Virus record (IMG/VR): IMGVR_UViG_3300042261_002385
Coordinates: 310,001 to 374,000 of that record
Reading direction: 5' to 3' (one strand)
Origin: a virus
DNA: 64,000 nt
Part shown: in pieces, positions 14,878 to 25,500 of the stretch
Numbering within the stretch: position 1 is the stretch's first letter
Layout: every line of letters starts with the position of its first letter
Translations under genes and position numbers: made by a program
The notes under the pieces: generated by a model
The model's database searches: none
What the model was told of the DNA's origin: nothing
Seen by the model: only the letters and a program-made list of their open reading frames with translations

Positions 14878-15967
14878 TTTTTTTCATATCTTTACTGATT
14901 TCTTTAGAAGTCTTTGATAGATAATCAACTTGTCTTCTAAATTGGTTATAGAAATCATCTTGTCTATTCATAGCACTTGATGGATTCAATCTACCAGTCA
15001 TGTTACCAAATTGAGTAAAAGGTAACACTGAATTTTCCAAACCTGGTGTTTGATGTGAGGTCTCACTTAATATCTCAGGAAATTCTCTTTCAGTTGTGGT
15101 TATATTTTCCGCATCTTTCGTGCCTTTAACTACAATTTTAATTATATTTTGAAAAGTTTCATGACTTAAATTTTTAATTAAGTCTACTATGTGTTTTTCA
15201 TTTTTAACATCGTCATCTGAAAAACCAATCATAGCAACCCATTTCTCACCACTTAGATCTATCAATTCGCTAATATGCGAATCAACATCGTGAATGAATT
15301 CCATCAAAGCGTCTTCTTTTGCTTTTTCGGGATTTGAAGGAGAACCTCCGCGAGATGGTGCAGAAACTCCAACAAAATGACAACTATCTAAATATTTTTC
15401 AATTAATTTATTTTGACTAGGTGTCTCTTTTAAAAGTCTTGGAAAATCCTCTCCTAAGGTTCCATATAAGTAGCTAAATTTAGCTATGTGATTATACATA
15501 CTAAACAATTGTTGTTCTGTTAGAACGTTATCAATAATCCACTCGACACCTTTTCTCATTGTCTCAGACTCGTGGCCTCTAGCTGTAATAATTGCGAATA
15601 TTGCACCGTTTGAAAGACATTCAATAAAATCATTCCATGAAGGAGCAAAACTATTGTTGGCTATCGCTTTCTTTGTATCTTCTAAAAAAATTCCGGGACC
15701 AGACGGACCATTATCTCTAAAATCAGAGTAAGCAGCACCTGGGTCACCATTTAGTAGTCTATAATTTTCTTTATCATCTCTAATTAATGCAAATTCAGCA
15801 GTTGAGACATCAACTGGAATCCAACTATCACCATCTTTTTTTTCTAAATGAATCACAGTTGGCATACTAAGAATATTATCATCCCAGTCAAAAGCATAAT
15901 ATAGCAATACGTTAGTATCTTCAGATACAGAAGATTCTTTAATGAATCGACTAAATTTTTTAATCAT
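14858..15967 (-). CDS. Capsid-leader protein with HAD-like domain, 369 aa
   Basis: Starts MIKKFSRFIKESSVSED: an excellent leader with I-K-E at residues 9-11. A HAD-superfamily pattern follows: YYAFDWDDNIL (DxD nucleophile motif) and FAIITARGHES (motif II Thr/Ser), with a later MIGFSDDD that could be motif III-IV. About the last 90 residues are linker-like with a basic tail. It lies five bases after the acidic gene at 15972. HAD proteins are usually phosphatases; substrate unknown. Internal-head location is inferred from the leader. Confidence 0.78.
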   Translation of the reverse strand: MIKKFSRFIKESSVSEDTNVLLYYAFDWDDNILSMPTVIHLEKKDGDSWIPVDVSTAEFALIRDDKENYRLLNGDPGAAYSDFRDNGPSGPGIFLEDTKKAIANNSFAPSWNDFIECLSNGAIFAIITARGHESETMRKGVEWIIDNVLTEQQLFSMYNHIAKFSYLYGTLGEDFPRLLKETPSQNKLIEKYLDSCHFVGVSAPSRGGSPSNPEKAKEDALMEFIHDVDSHISELIDLSGEKWVAMIGFSDDDVKNEKHIVDLIKNLSHETFQNIIKIVVKGTKDAENITTTEREFPEILSETSHQTPGLENSVLPFTQFGNMTGRLNPSSAMNRQDDFYNQFRRQVDYLSKTSKEISKDMKKRKKSSK

Positions 15968-15971
15968 TAAT

Positions 15972-16373
15972 TTATTTTCTTTTTGAAGCCGGCTTCTTAT
16001 TAATAAATGCTTGAAAAGACTCTAATGAAAGTTCATCATCGTTGTCATTATCGTCATCATCATCGTCATCGTCATCGTCATCATCGTCATCACCTTGAAT
16101 TTCATCATTCTCTGGTTCTTCATCGATTTGGTCTTGAATATCATCTTCTTCATCTCCGAAATCTTCTTCTTCATCGTAGTCACCAAAAGGTTTTACATCA
16201 CCCATTTCACCAACTTCTTCACCACCTTCTTCTGCAAATTCATCATCAGACTCTTGAACACTGATTGTAAATTCCTCAACAACCTCGTCATCTTTTGCAG
16301 CGTTAACAGAAATTACCCCATCAACTTCTTCGATAGTGATTAAATATCCACTTATTTCAACACTAGTTTTCAT
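15972..16373 (-). CDS. Highly acidic protein with poly-Asp run, 133 aa
   Basis: The first 40 residues look folded (MKTSVEISGYLITIEEV, then a second beta strand), followed by a long Glu/Asp-rich region with an uninterrupted run of about 14 Asp, ending in a basic tail with LSLESFQAFINKKPASKRK. The composition recalls the acidic prohead-core protein gp67 of T4, but no homology is claimed. It is the first gene of a two-gene unit with the HAD-like leader protein. The GAT/GAC repeat tract is likely length-variable. Confidence 0.75.
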   Translation of the reverse strand: MKTSVEISGYLITIEEVDGVISVNAAKDDEVVEEFTISVQESDDEFAEEGGEEVGEMGDVKPFGDYDEEEDFGDEEDDIQDQIDEEPENDEIQGDDDDDDDDDDDDDDNDNDDELSLESFQAFINKKPASKRK

Positions 16374-16392
16374 ATTTTATAATATTTTTTTA

Positions 16393-16406
16393 GTTATATA
16401 TTAAAA
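16393..16406 (-). promoter_or_regulatory. Late-type promoter motif
   Basis: TTTTAATATATAAC on the minus strand, about 19 bases from the ATG at 16373; it would drive the acidic gene and the HAD-like leader gene. Confidence 0.45.
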
Positions 16407-16475
16407 TCTAAAATTGCTTTTAGTTGAAACTTTTACCACATTATCACATAAAAATTGAAATTAAAAATTTTTTTT

Positions 16476-17138
16476 ATGAATAAAGACCTCAGCAAATTCT
16501 TACTAAGTCAATCAATATCCAGTACTTTTCAGTATGACTACTTCAAAAAAACACAAAGAAAAAATACTACTTCACACCTTTTGGAATCAAACGGTCTACC
16601 TGTTGATATTTTTTCAAAATTATTAGACGAAAGAATAATTTTTTTATCAGATGAAATTGATTCAGATGTTTGTAACATCATCAAAGCACAACTTCTTTAC
16701 TTAGACAGTGAGTCAAACGATGACATTTCCATCTATATTGATAGCCCGGGTGGGTCAGTTTATTCAGGAATGGGATTGTTAGATGTGATTGACTTTGTTA
16801 ATTGTGATATATCAACAGTAAATACTGGATTAGCAGCATCTATGGCAGCAGTAATTCTTTGTTCAGGTGAAAAAGGAAAAAGAAAAGCTTTAAAAAGAAG
16901 TAGAACTATGATACATCAACCTCTTACCTATGGTGGTTGGATGCAACAAGCATCTGATGTAGAAATAGAAGCTAAAGAAATGAATCATCTAAAAAGAGAA
17001 TTATACGAAATTATTTCAGACAGAACTGGACAGTTGTATGATAAAGTTTATAAAGATGGTGATAGAGACTACTGGATGTCATCTAATGATGCGAAAAAGT
17101 ATGGTATGATTGATGAGATTATTGCCAAAAGAAAATAA
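16476..17138 (+). CDS. clpP: ClpP-family serine protease
   Basis: The ATG at 16476 is preferred to a TTG at 16455. 220 aa, usual ClpP length. The core shows IYIDSPGGSVYSGMGLLDVI (oxyanion-hole glycines), GLAASMAAVIL with the catalytic Ser, SRTMIHQPLTYGG with the catalytic His, and a DRDYWMSSNDAKKYGMIDEI ending with the catalytic-Asp region upstream of it. ClpP subunits form a barrel that degrades substrates fed by a Clp ATPase; none is seen here, so it would use a host ATPase or act as a phage head protease (inference). Confidence 0.92.
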   Translation: MNKDLSKFLLSQSISSTFQYDYFKKTQRKNTTSHLLESNGLPVDIFSKLLDERIIFLSDEIDSDVCNIIKAQLLYLDSESNDDISIYIDSPGGSVYSGMGLLDVIDFVNCDISTVNTGLAASMAAVILCSGEKGKRKALKRSRTMIHQPLTYGGWMQQASDVEIEAKEMNHLKRELYEIISDRTGQLYDKVYKDGDRDYWMSSNDAKKYGMIDEIIAKRK

Positions 17139-17168
17139 AAAAACCCACTCATTGAGTGGGTTTTTCTT
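17138..17168. terminator. Bidirectional rho-independent terminator
   Basis: An 11 bp stem AAAACCCACTC/GAGTGGGTTTT with a 3-base loop (17141-17165), followed by T-rich sequence on both sides. It separates clpP from the convergent gene at 17170. Confidence 0.9.
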
Positions 17169-17169
17169 T

Positions 17170-17475
17170 TTAGTTCGTTTTTGATTTTGGCTTACGAGGC
17201 TTAGATGCCTTTTCAACCTTAGGCTCTTCTTTCTTAACTTTAGCTTTAATATCCTTCGCTGTAACCTTAGCTTCAGATTTTTCAACTTGTTTAGTTTTTG
17301 GAGCTTTTGGTTTTTTTGGAGACTGAACCTTAGGAGCTTCAGTTTTTACCGGAGCTTCTACCTTAGTCTCAGCTTTAACTTCAGCTTTTACTGGTGCCTC
17401 AGTCTTTACTTCAACCACTTCTACAGTCTCTTCTTTTTTACCAAAACCAAAAAATTTCTTAATTGATTCCCACAT
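17170..17475 (-). CDS. Lys/Ala/Pro/Glu-rich low-complexity protein, 101 aa
   Basis: MWESIKKFFGFGKKEETVEV at the start, then a long, probably disordered region of repeated VKAE / APVKTEAP / KVEAP units and a Lys-rich end. The composition resembles Ala/Lys/Pro-rich histone-like or scaffold-associated phage proteins. It has an upstream GATATATAAAA block. Function unknown; nucleic acid or membrane association is possible. Confidence 0.7.
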   Translation of the reverse strand: MWESIKKFFGFGKKEETVEVVEVKTEAPVKAEVKAETKVEAPVKTEAPKVQSPKKPKAPKTKQVEKSEAKVTAKDIKAKVKKEEPKVEKASKPRKPKSKTN

Positions 17476-17513
17476 AATTTGAGTTTATTTTTTTTTATAT
17501 ATCAATAAGTTTT

Positions 17514-19202
17514 ATGTCCCTTATAAAAAACCTCAAAAAAATCAAGATATTAAACCAGAACATTGATTTTATATATAAATATGAGATGAAATTCCGTTAT
17601 GATAAATCAACTGAGGAAATTGTTGTCACATCTGCGACAAGAATCGAATACCACCAATTAAATTTGTGGTTGACTCGTCATGTGAAAGGTTACAGATATA
17701 TGCCAGCTTTTAAGATGGGTGTTTGGAATGGACAACAATCTTATTTTAAAAATGGCAGAATTAGTTTAGGTCTTTGGAGAGAAGCCATGAAAGGTTGTAA
17801 AGAGATAGACGCATCTTTCATTTTAGAAAATAAAGAAGATTTTCCACTCAACAGAGAAGTTACTTTAGAAAGTGTTCAAGATTTTTGCAAAGAATATTTC
17901 AAATTTCACAAGGTAAAAACTAAATCAGGAGAATGGATACCATTTATGCCTTATGACCATCAAATTGAATCAGCCTATAGAATTTTAAAAAACAGATACT
18001 GTATGGCAGAGGTTGCTACGTCAGGTGGTAAATCACTTATCATCTCAATAGTAATGTTTTATACACTCAAGCATATTCAACCCGAAGCTAAATTTCTAAT
18101 AATAGTTCCATCAATAACTCTTGTGACTCAATTCTATGATAATATAATGGAGTATAACTGGGGAATAAACAGCTTAGCCGAAATGAGGGAAAAGAAGTTA
18201 GATTCTATTCTTAATCCAGAAGCAAAATACACACCTTGTGATGTTAGGGTTGAAGAAGTTATGTCAGAAAGACCTCGTAAATATTCTGGAACACAGGACG
18301 CAAATGTCTTTATTGGAACTTATCAGTCTTTAGAAAAGTGGCCTAAGGAGTTCTTTCAACAGTTTCATACTGTAATTACAGATGAGGCTCACGGAGCTAA
18401 AGCAAAAACCATCACTACAATATTACACAAAACATTCAAACATGCTTATTCTAGATTTGGAGTATCAGGAACTTTTCCAGAAGATGATACTTGTGAAATT
18501 TTGACAATACAGGCGGTATTAGGTCCAAAGATTACGGAAGTATCAGCTAATGAATTAAAGGAAAAAGGCATTATTACACCTATGGAAATAAAAGCTGTAA
18601 TAATGAATCACAATGATAAAGAATTCGACGAAAGGATACAAATAATTAAAAAAGGTGGAAATGGGAAAGATGCTTTTGAATTAGAAAAAGCCTACATTCA
18701 TATTTCAGAGAAGAGATTGGATTTTATAAAAAAGATAGTTGAAAAGTGCAATTCGAACACACTTTTACTTTTTCACACAATTGACTATGGACAACAAATA
18801 TTTAGTAAATTACAAAAAGATTTACCAGGTAGAGACTACTATTACATAGATGGTGAAATTTCTGGAAAAAAACGAGAAGAAATAAAAAAACAAATGGAAG
18901 TGACCGATGGTAACATAAAAGTCTTAGTAGCATCATATGGAACACTTTCAACTGGAGTTTCTATTAATGCCATCTTTAATGTGATTTTTGCTGACTCTTT
19001 TAAATCAGAACAAATTATTATACAATCTATAGGTAGAGCACTTCGACTACACTCTGAAAAAGACAAGGCCACAATATTTGATTTAGTTGATGTTTTTGAT
19101 ATTGGCAACATGTCAAACATTCTATTTAGACATTTTAGAGAAAGAGAAAAGTTCTATCAAAAAAGACAATACCCATACAAAGTTATTAAGATTAATCTTT
19201 GA
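17514..19202 (+). CDS. uvsW: UvsW-type DNA/RNA helicase
   Basis: 562 aa superfamily 2 helicase. The N-terminal part (YHQLNLWLTRHVKGYRYMP, MGVWNGQ) matches the DNA-binding head of T4 UvsW. The helicase core has ATSGGKSLII (Walker A, about 168-177), ITDEAHGAKA (DEAH-type box, about 288), SGTFPED (motif III), and IIIQSIGRALRLH (motif VI, about 503-515). UvsW processes branched replication intermediates and helps switch off origin replication in T4. A second ATG at 17586 preceded by TATATATAAAT is an alternative start, giving a protein 24 residues shorter. Confidence 0.92.
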   Translation: MSLIKNLKKIKILNQNIDFIYKYEMKFRYDKSTEEIVVTSATRIEYHQLNLWLTRHVKGYRYMPAFKMGVWNGQQSYFKNGRISLGLWREAMKGCKEIDASFILENKEDFPLNREVTLESVQDFCKEYFKFHKVKTKSGEWIPFMPYDHQIESAYRILKNRYCMAEVATSGGKSLIISIVMFYTLKHIQPEAKFLIIVPSITLVTQFYDNIMEYNWGINSLAEMREKKLDSILNPEAKYTPCDVRVEEVMSERPRKYSGTQDANVFIGTYQSLEKWPKEFFQQFHTVITDEAHGAKAKTITTILHKTFKHAYSRFGVSGTFPEDDTCEILTIQAVLGPKITEVSANELKEKGIITPMEIKAVIMNHNDKEFDERIQIIKKGGNGKDAFELEKAYIHISEKRLDFIKKIVEKCNSNTLLLFHTIDYGQQIFSKLQKDLPGRDYYYIDGEISGKKREEIKKQMEVTDGNIKVLVASYGTLSTGVSINAIFNVIFADSFKSEQIIIQSIGRALRLHSEKDKATIFDLVDVFDIGNMSNILFRHFREREKFYQKRQYPYKVIKINL

Positions 19203-19217
19203 TGTAAAAGACACCCA

Positions 19218-19231
19218 TTAATATATAAATT
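19218..19231 (+). promoter_or_regulatory. Late-type promoter motif before tail module
   Basis: TTAATATATAAATT abuts the ATG at 19232. Likely the main late promoter of the plus-strand tail cluster. Confidence 0.55.
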
Positions 19232-21862
19232 ATGGGCAAATTAGAGGCTAAAGGAACTTACATCAGTAAAATGAACTCCACTCAGAAAAAAAACATGGAT
19301 ATCATTATTCAAGTTTTTAAGGATGGAGGCGTAACTAATCCAATTTTTATTGCAGCTGTGCTTGGTATTGTAAGTAAAGAAAGTGCTTTTACAATTCAAA
19401 GAGAAAACATGAACTATACTACTGTAGCTCGATTACAGGAGGTCTTTGGATTAGACAAAACAAAAGCTTCTGAAATTGTCGGTAATGAAAAAGCTATCGC
19501 CAACTGGGTTTATGGGGCCAAACCACATGGTCGAAACAAATCACCACACATAGGTAATACAGGTGCGAATGATGGTTATAATTATAGAGGAGGTGGATTT
19601 AATGGAATTACTTTTAAGGCAGGTTATGAAAAATACTCGGATATAGCTGGATTTGATATGGTGAAAGATCCAGACAAAATTAATAACGCGGTAGTCTCCG
19701 CCAAAATTCTTTTAAAATATTATAGAAATACAGTTCCTCAAGTTGGAAAATCATATGGTAGTGCAACTATGAATGACTTTAAAAATTTAGAAGATGCAGT
19801 TTTGTGTGCATACCACTGCACTGCTGGAACAGGTAAAAAAGTTTCTAAAATTAAAGCCCTTCTTCTCAATGATTCATTAGGTGGAATGACAAAAGCACAA
19901 CATCGAAAAGAGGAATTCTATGAATATGTAAAAAAATTCGCAGGTCTTAAAGAACCATTGGGTGCTGTTTTATCCTCTGGCTCAAGTGGAAATGCTACTC
20001 CTGAAGTTCAAGGGGTCACAGCTTCGGAACAAACTCAACAACCAGCTTCTTTACCAGCACCTCCACCACCACCACCTGATCCACGAGCAGATGGTTATGT
20101 CAAACTTGAGAAAGTTTCAGGTCCAGGTGAGATGATGGGTGAGGTTGAAGCAGAAGTTATTTTTGGTGAAACCATTTTTAAAGGACTTCAATTTGATAAA
20201 GAAGGTGATTACGTTGTAAAGGCATATCACACATTTGAAGGAGTTGAACCATTAGAATTTTTAGTGAAAGTCCAACTTAATGAAAATCCACCCTCAACTG
20301 AAAAACCAACTCAAGAAGAAGAAACTGGAAAAAGACCAATTATTACGCAAATAGACCCACCAACAATTGCTTTAGCTCCAATTCAGATGCCTGTGCCCCA
20401 AGATTCAAACAAACAAGCAAACGCTGAAACACTAAAACAGATAGGTTTGACACCATTTATCTGGTACAATGGTTATCAAATAAAAGAGAATGATATTTAC
20501 TATTTAGTTTTATATTATAAAGGAATAGTTCCGGCAGTAGAAGTGAATTTTATAGACTCAGCAGCCATTCTTAAAAAGGTAGGTTTTCCAGGTTCTGATT
20601 CAACTTTTGATGTATTCATGAATTCTGGAAGTGCAGTTCTTAAGTCTATACACTTAAGAATGAAGATAGATAACTTTCAAGAAAACCCAAACAAAACATA
20701 TACGATGACAGGAACTCTTGATTTGAGAGACTTTTATAAAGTTAACTATAGATCTTGGACCGGAACGTCTTTTGAAGTTTTAAGACAAATGTGTAGTGAA
20801 CTTAAAATTGGATACAACTCTAACATTGATAAAACCGATGATAGTATGAAATGGACCAATACAGGTATGACCTGGAGAGAATTTATGGGTGATGTGATAA
20901 GACATTCTTATATCGCAGATGACTCTTTTACTCTAGCATACATCGATTTTTATTACTGTTTAAACTATGTAGATTTAGAGAAAGAGTGGAGAAGAGATGT
21001 TAGTGCTGACGTTGGTATATCATCAACAGGAACTTCACAAATTGATACTAAAACACCGGATGCTGATAAACTACTACCACTTGTTTTAATGAATGAGAAG
21101 TCTCAGAATAGTGCGAACACTTATTTCTTGAACTACTCTGTTCAAAATAACGCTACTAATAAAGCTATTTCAAATGGTCAATTTACTATAAGTAAATATT
21201 ATGATACTGCGACTAAACAGTTTTTGATTTTCAATGTAGACTCTCTTACGACTCAGGATGATTCCAAAATAATTCTTAAAGGAAAACCAGCAGATTCGAC
21301 GGAATTAGAAACAAACTATACGACTGTATTTGGAGGTAGAGTAGATTTATCTAATGTTCATAAAAACTATCTTTATGCGGATGTTTTAAACAGTAGAAAC
21401 TTGACCGATTTGAGTAAAATTGTAGTCACTTTAGAACTACCTCAATTAAATTTCAACTTGTACAAATTTCAAAAAATTAGAATTCAATTTATCAATGAAG
21501 CTCCAACAATCGCTGAAGAAGATTTAAACCAAAAGAGAATCAGTGGGGAGTGGATGATAGTTGATATAAAATTTTCATGGCAGGCATCCGGAACAAAAGG
21601 AGAAACAGTTCAAACCGTAACCGCAGTTAGAAAAGAATTAGAGAAAATTCCAGAAGACGGTGCCACAACCACTACACAAGAACAAGCAATTCTTAAAGAA
21701 GAAAATGTTAATGAGCTGGCTGTTGAGACACCACCAAATAGCAAATATAAAGTAGATGAAATCTACATTGTTCAAGACAAAGAAGGTAAAACATATGAAT
21801 TTACTGTGACTGAAATTTTAGAAAATGGAGTGGAAGTTAAAGGTTGGTTATATGAAGATTAA
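19232..21862 (+). CDS. Baseplate hub protein with N-terminal GH19-like muramidase/chitinase domain
   Basis: 876 aa. Residues about 10-225 form a GH19-like lysozyme: FIAAVLGIVSKESAF (catalytic Glu) and YNYRGGGFNGITFKAGYEKY, the counterpart of GRGxxQLTGxxNY. A Pro-rich linker (PAPPPPPPDPRADG) and an Ig-like stretch follow, then a hub-like region (about 400-800; VPAVEVNFIDSA, MTWREFMGDVIRHSY) that I place with gp27/gpD-type baseplate hub proteins. The fused hydrolase would open the cell wall during injection. It begins the tail cluster, and is followed closely by two related proteins. Confidence 0.78.
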   Translation: MGKLEAKGTYISKMNSTQKKNMDIIIQVFKDGGVTNPIFIAAVLGIVSKESAFTIQRENMNYTTVARLQEVFGLDKTKASEIVGNEKAIANWVYGAKPHGRNKSPHIGNTGANDGYNYRGGGFNGITFKAGYEKYSDIAGFDMVKDPDKINNAVVSAKILLKYYRNTVPQVGKSYGSATMNDFKNLEDAVLCAYHCTAGTGKKVSKIKALLLNDSLGGMTKAQHRKEEFYEYVKKFAGLKEPLGAVLSSGSSGNATPEVQGVTASEQTQQPASLPAPPPPPPDPRADGYVKLEKVSGPGEMMGEVEAEVIFGETIFKGLQFDKEGDYVVKAYHTFEGVEPLEFLVKVQLNENPPSTEKPTQEEETGKRPIITQIDPPTIALAPIQMPVPQDSNKQANAETLKQIGLTPFIWYNGYQIKENDIYYLVLYYKGIVPAVEVNFIDSAAILKKVGFPGSDSTFDVFMNSGSAVLKSIHLRMKIDNFQENPNKTYTMTGTLDLRDFYKVNYRSWTGTSFEVLRQMCSELKIGYNSNIDKTDDSMKWTNTGMTWREFMGDVIRHSYIADDSFTLAYIDFYYCLNYVDLEKEWRRDVSADVGISSTGTSQIDTKTPDADKLLPLVLMNEKSQNSANTYFLNYSVQNNATNKAISNGQFTISKYYDTATKQFLIFNVDSLTTQDDSKIILKGKPADSTELETNYTTVFGGRVDLSNVHKNYLYADVLNSRNLTDLSKIVVTLELPQLNFNLYKFQKIRIQFINEAPTIAEEDLNQKRISGEWMIVDIKFSWQASGTKGETVQTVTAVRKELEKIPEDGATTTTQEQAILKEENVNELAVETPPNSKYKVDEIYIVQDKEGKTYEFTVTEILENGVEVKGWLYED

Positions 21863-21876
21863 AAATAAAATGTAGT

Positions 21877-22509
21877 ATGAAAAAGATAATTTCAAATTCG
21901 TTTAAGTGTGAAATAGGTGACTATAACTGTTTGCAAAATTTAGACCAAACAAATATAGATTCAAATGCTAATATGATTTCAAAAATAAACTCAGAATTGA
22001 AAAATTATTACAAAGAGTTGAAAAAAAATCCATACGTTTCTTCACTCAGAATAACAATAGATGATTTAAATTTTATTGTTAATTGGGAAGCTACAATTGA
22101 CGAAAGTCCAGACGGAAGGGCGTATATAGGATTGGCCTGTAGAGGAGCATCTGGTAAATCAGATGGAGTGGATGGATCCATACATAGAGCATTTATTAAA
22201 ACTGATTCTAAGAAAAAAAAATTACTTAGAGAAGTTTCAAAGAAAACAGAAATTGCAGACATAGCTGATTTCAATTTTCAAACCAAAACATCAGGTTTTA
22301 GTATACGACAAATATTTGTTATTTACACTAATCCAGAAATGTATCCTTACTTACCTAAATCACAAAATAAAAATTTTGTCGTTGGTAAAGTAATTGAAGC
22401 AGATCCAGATAAAATTGACAACAACGGTGAACTAATCTCTTCTCTTCATTCAGGAGAAGCTTATTCTCAGATAATGAATTCATTATTTAGAAGAAACAAA
22501 ACACAATAA
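21877..22509 (+). CDS. Tail-cluster protein, paralogue of next gene's N-terminus, 210 aa
   Basis: The middle (WEATIDESPDGRAYIGLACRG) aligns by eye with WEVTIEESPDGNAYVGLNSWG in the next protein, and both continue to an FRQIF/IRQIF-VxYTNP/FQHTDP segment. It is therefore a stand-alone copy of that domain. No enzyme motif is seen. Together they probably form part of the baseplate; exact role unknown. Confidence 0.72.
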   Translation: MKKIISNSFKCEIGDYNCLQNLDQTNIDSNANMISKINSELKNYYKELKKNPYVSSLRITIDDLNFIVNWEATIDESPDGRAYIGLACRGASGKSDGVDGSIHRAFIKTDSKKKKLLREVSKKTEIADIADFNFQTKTSGFSIRQIFVIYTNPEMYPYLPKSQNKNFVVGKVIEADPDKIDNNGELISSLHSGEAYSQIMNSLFRRNKTQ

Positions 22510-22516
22510 TATATAA
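22505..22516 (+). promoter_or_regulatory. Late-type promoter motif
   Basis: AATAATATATAA, four bases before the ATG at 22521, overlapping the end of the preceding gene. Confidence 0.45.
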
Positions 22517-22520
22517 TTCG

Positions 22521-25500
22521 ATGTCAGTTAAAGTAATTAGTGATAAATTTGGTGGTTTAGGAACAGCTTGTCAGGGTAGTTGGGATGCAATGCACACCTT
22601 TTCTACAAGAAAAATTGGTGGAAATTTTGGTAAAGATAAGTCAGGTGCAAGTCTTGACAAAGGAGGCCGAATGCACTCAAAAGTATCAGAAGCTCTTAAA
22701 GCCTTTTATAAAGACTATGGTCTCAATCCTTGTATAACCGCCATAAAACTTAATGTTATTGCTTCAACTTGGACAGTAGAGTGGGAGGTGACGATAGAGG
22801 AATCCCCTGACGGAAATGCATATGTTGGTTTAAATTCTTGGGGAGGAGCCAGTGGTGGTTACCCGTCAAAAAAACCACCGTCAGGACACGCTTATAGTAA
22901 TTATAAAACAAAAAGAAAAGAAATAGGAGCAACACCAGGTGTTGTTATTGCAGATGTTTTAGACTTTCATTTTCCAGGAGGTTTCCGTCAAATATTCTTT
23001 CAACATACGGATCCGAAATATCCAAATAAACCAAAATCTGCTAATGCTAAGATAGGAACTGTAGGTGTTCAAGTTGGACCAAGTGGTTCACCTAAAAACT
23101 TACCAGAATATAATAATACTGTAGTATACACAACTTCAATAACACCAGGAGCTGCTACATCTACAACGGCTACGACAACAGAAACTCAGGGTTCTACACA
23201 AAGTGCTGGTGCTACAGCAAAAGTAGGAACAGTAGATGGAACGTCTGTGAACACTGGTGGTAGTTTTGACTTTGTCACTTTAAAAGAGTGTTTTATAAGT
23301 GTTCCACCGAGACGAGGAGGAAGTGTTCCTATTTTTATCTATTATCCTAAAAATGAAATTTTTGAAACAGATTTTGAAAAAACAGAAAACATTTTTAAAT
23401 TTAGTATAGGTGAGGATAATGTAAAAGGAACACACTCCGGTATTAAGATGGCAAACCGAGTAATCGGTTTTGATAATAAATTTTTTAAATTAAACGATAA
23501 TAAAGTTGATGAACAGATTCTGGCTCAAACAGAGTCTCCAGTTAAAGACTGGTTTAATAAATATGTTAATGTTTTTGCAAATAATCCATACTCTGATTTT
23601 AATAAACTTGTTCAAGAGGTAGTTCAAGAGATTGAATCAAGAGCTCTTTTGCCATCATCTCTTAACTTATTTCTTTATGGTGAGTCAACTAACTCCGATA
23701 CTCCTGTAATGCAGGAGATTCCTAATCTTACAGCTAATATTAAAACAATAACTTTAATGGAGGCGGTTCCAACAGTAGAGTTAGTTGATATTGCGACAAA
23801 AATTAAAGCAGCTGGTGGTAAAGTTTATTACACCTATAATCCAAAGTTATTCAATATTGATTTAACCGACATCACATTAGTGACTTCAAATCCAACAGCG
23901 GCCACATACTCATTTAAAAATGGAACAATTGGTCAAAGTTCGGCTATGTTTCCTAACTCATCTCTTATTGGTTTCACACCGTCAGTTGTGTCTAATCCAG
24001 TCGCGTCAAACTCTGGGTTAACAACAAGTTTCTGGGATTTGACACTTCCAATCTCAGTAAATAAAAATGGAGCAAACTGGGAACTAAACTTTGGAGGAAC
24101 AATTGAATCAAAAGCAGTTTTAGCCACTGGACCGACTGGATCAGAAAATTATTTGGTTCCATTTCTACCTGGTGGACTTTATAATGGATTTTCACCACGA
24201 GGATTAGTATGGTTAGATGGCAAAGTAATTCACAAAGGGCCTAAAGTGACAAATGACTTGTCGGTTTATAGAAATTTCTTCAGTAGTATATCATATGAAG
24301 ATAAAGAATGGATTTTCACAACAACAGCGACAGCTTCAGGAACTGGTTCAACAGCAACACCTGCCATTGAAGAGCTTGGAGTAACTTTTTCATTTAGACA
24401 TAGAGGTCTAAAAGATACCTTAGTTCCATTTACTTACACAAAATTATCTGACGATTTAATAAAAGCAGGTGCTTACGTTTACGATTTATCTAAAGATGCT
24501 GCGTATAATAGAACAAGAGCGGGTGGAACAGGATCTGGCTGGCCAGAATTAATTCAACAACCACCTACACTACAAAGTGCAACTGGATCCAGTCAATCAG
24601 GATCTACTGCGTCAGGTGCTACAGTCTCTGCTACTGCAAGTTTTTCAATAAGATATTTAAATTTACAAAGCACCGAAGCTGAACTTAATATAGAAATAAC
24701 TCCACAATTAGCTTTACAAATATTTTCTTACGATATTGAAAGCATTGTTGGAAAAAGTGCCAATCCAAGCCAAACACCTGCTCAAATACCAAAAATAAGG
24801 GGACAATTCGTGTTTGATGTGAGGTATAAAGATAAACTAATAAACGATCAACTAGGTGAGTTTACGATAATAGAAAAAGTCGAAATAGATCCGTTCATAG
24901 TCACCACATCAGATGATATATCTGGACTAGATCCATCATTTTTAGAAGAAGCGTTCTCTGGAGAAGAGGAGTCACTAGATGATGATGTTCCATCAGATGA
25001 CCTTAAAACTTTTTTAGGTGAGTTATACAATGAAGAAGAAGCACAATTAGAACAAGAGGCTACTCAACAAGTATCTGCATCAACAAGTGGTTCTTCAACC
25101 CTGAGTGCAAGCGGACCTGAACAAGACATAAATTTACCTGGTAAAATCAAAGTGAATAGAAGTGATGCTGAAATTTTCTGGAGTCAATTAGCTGGATATA
25201 ATGGTAAAACTGAAATACCATCTGGTAGTAACGCAGGTGATCCGGTAGCAAGATTCTTAAAGGATGTTGGTTTAGGTGTTGGAAATCCGTGGTGTATGGC
25301 ATTTGTTTACTCACAGTTTAAAGAATTCTGTAATAAAAAAGGTCTTAAAAATCCATTACCTAAAACAGGTGGTTGTAAATATTTCTGGTCACAAGCACCG
25401 AAAGACTTTAAAATTTTAGCATCAGCTGCAGCCGCTAATCCAAAACTAATAAAAGGAGGGCAAATTTTTATTAAGTCGAGAGACGGTGGAGGACACACTG

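Noticed and set aside
16007-16343. Plus-strand His-rich frames
   Set aside because: They are the antisense of the poly-Asp gene (GAT/GAC repeats read backwards as His codons).
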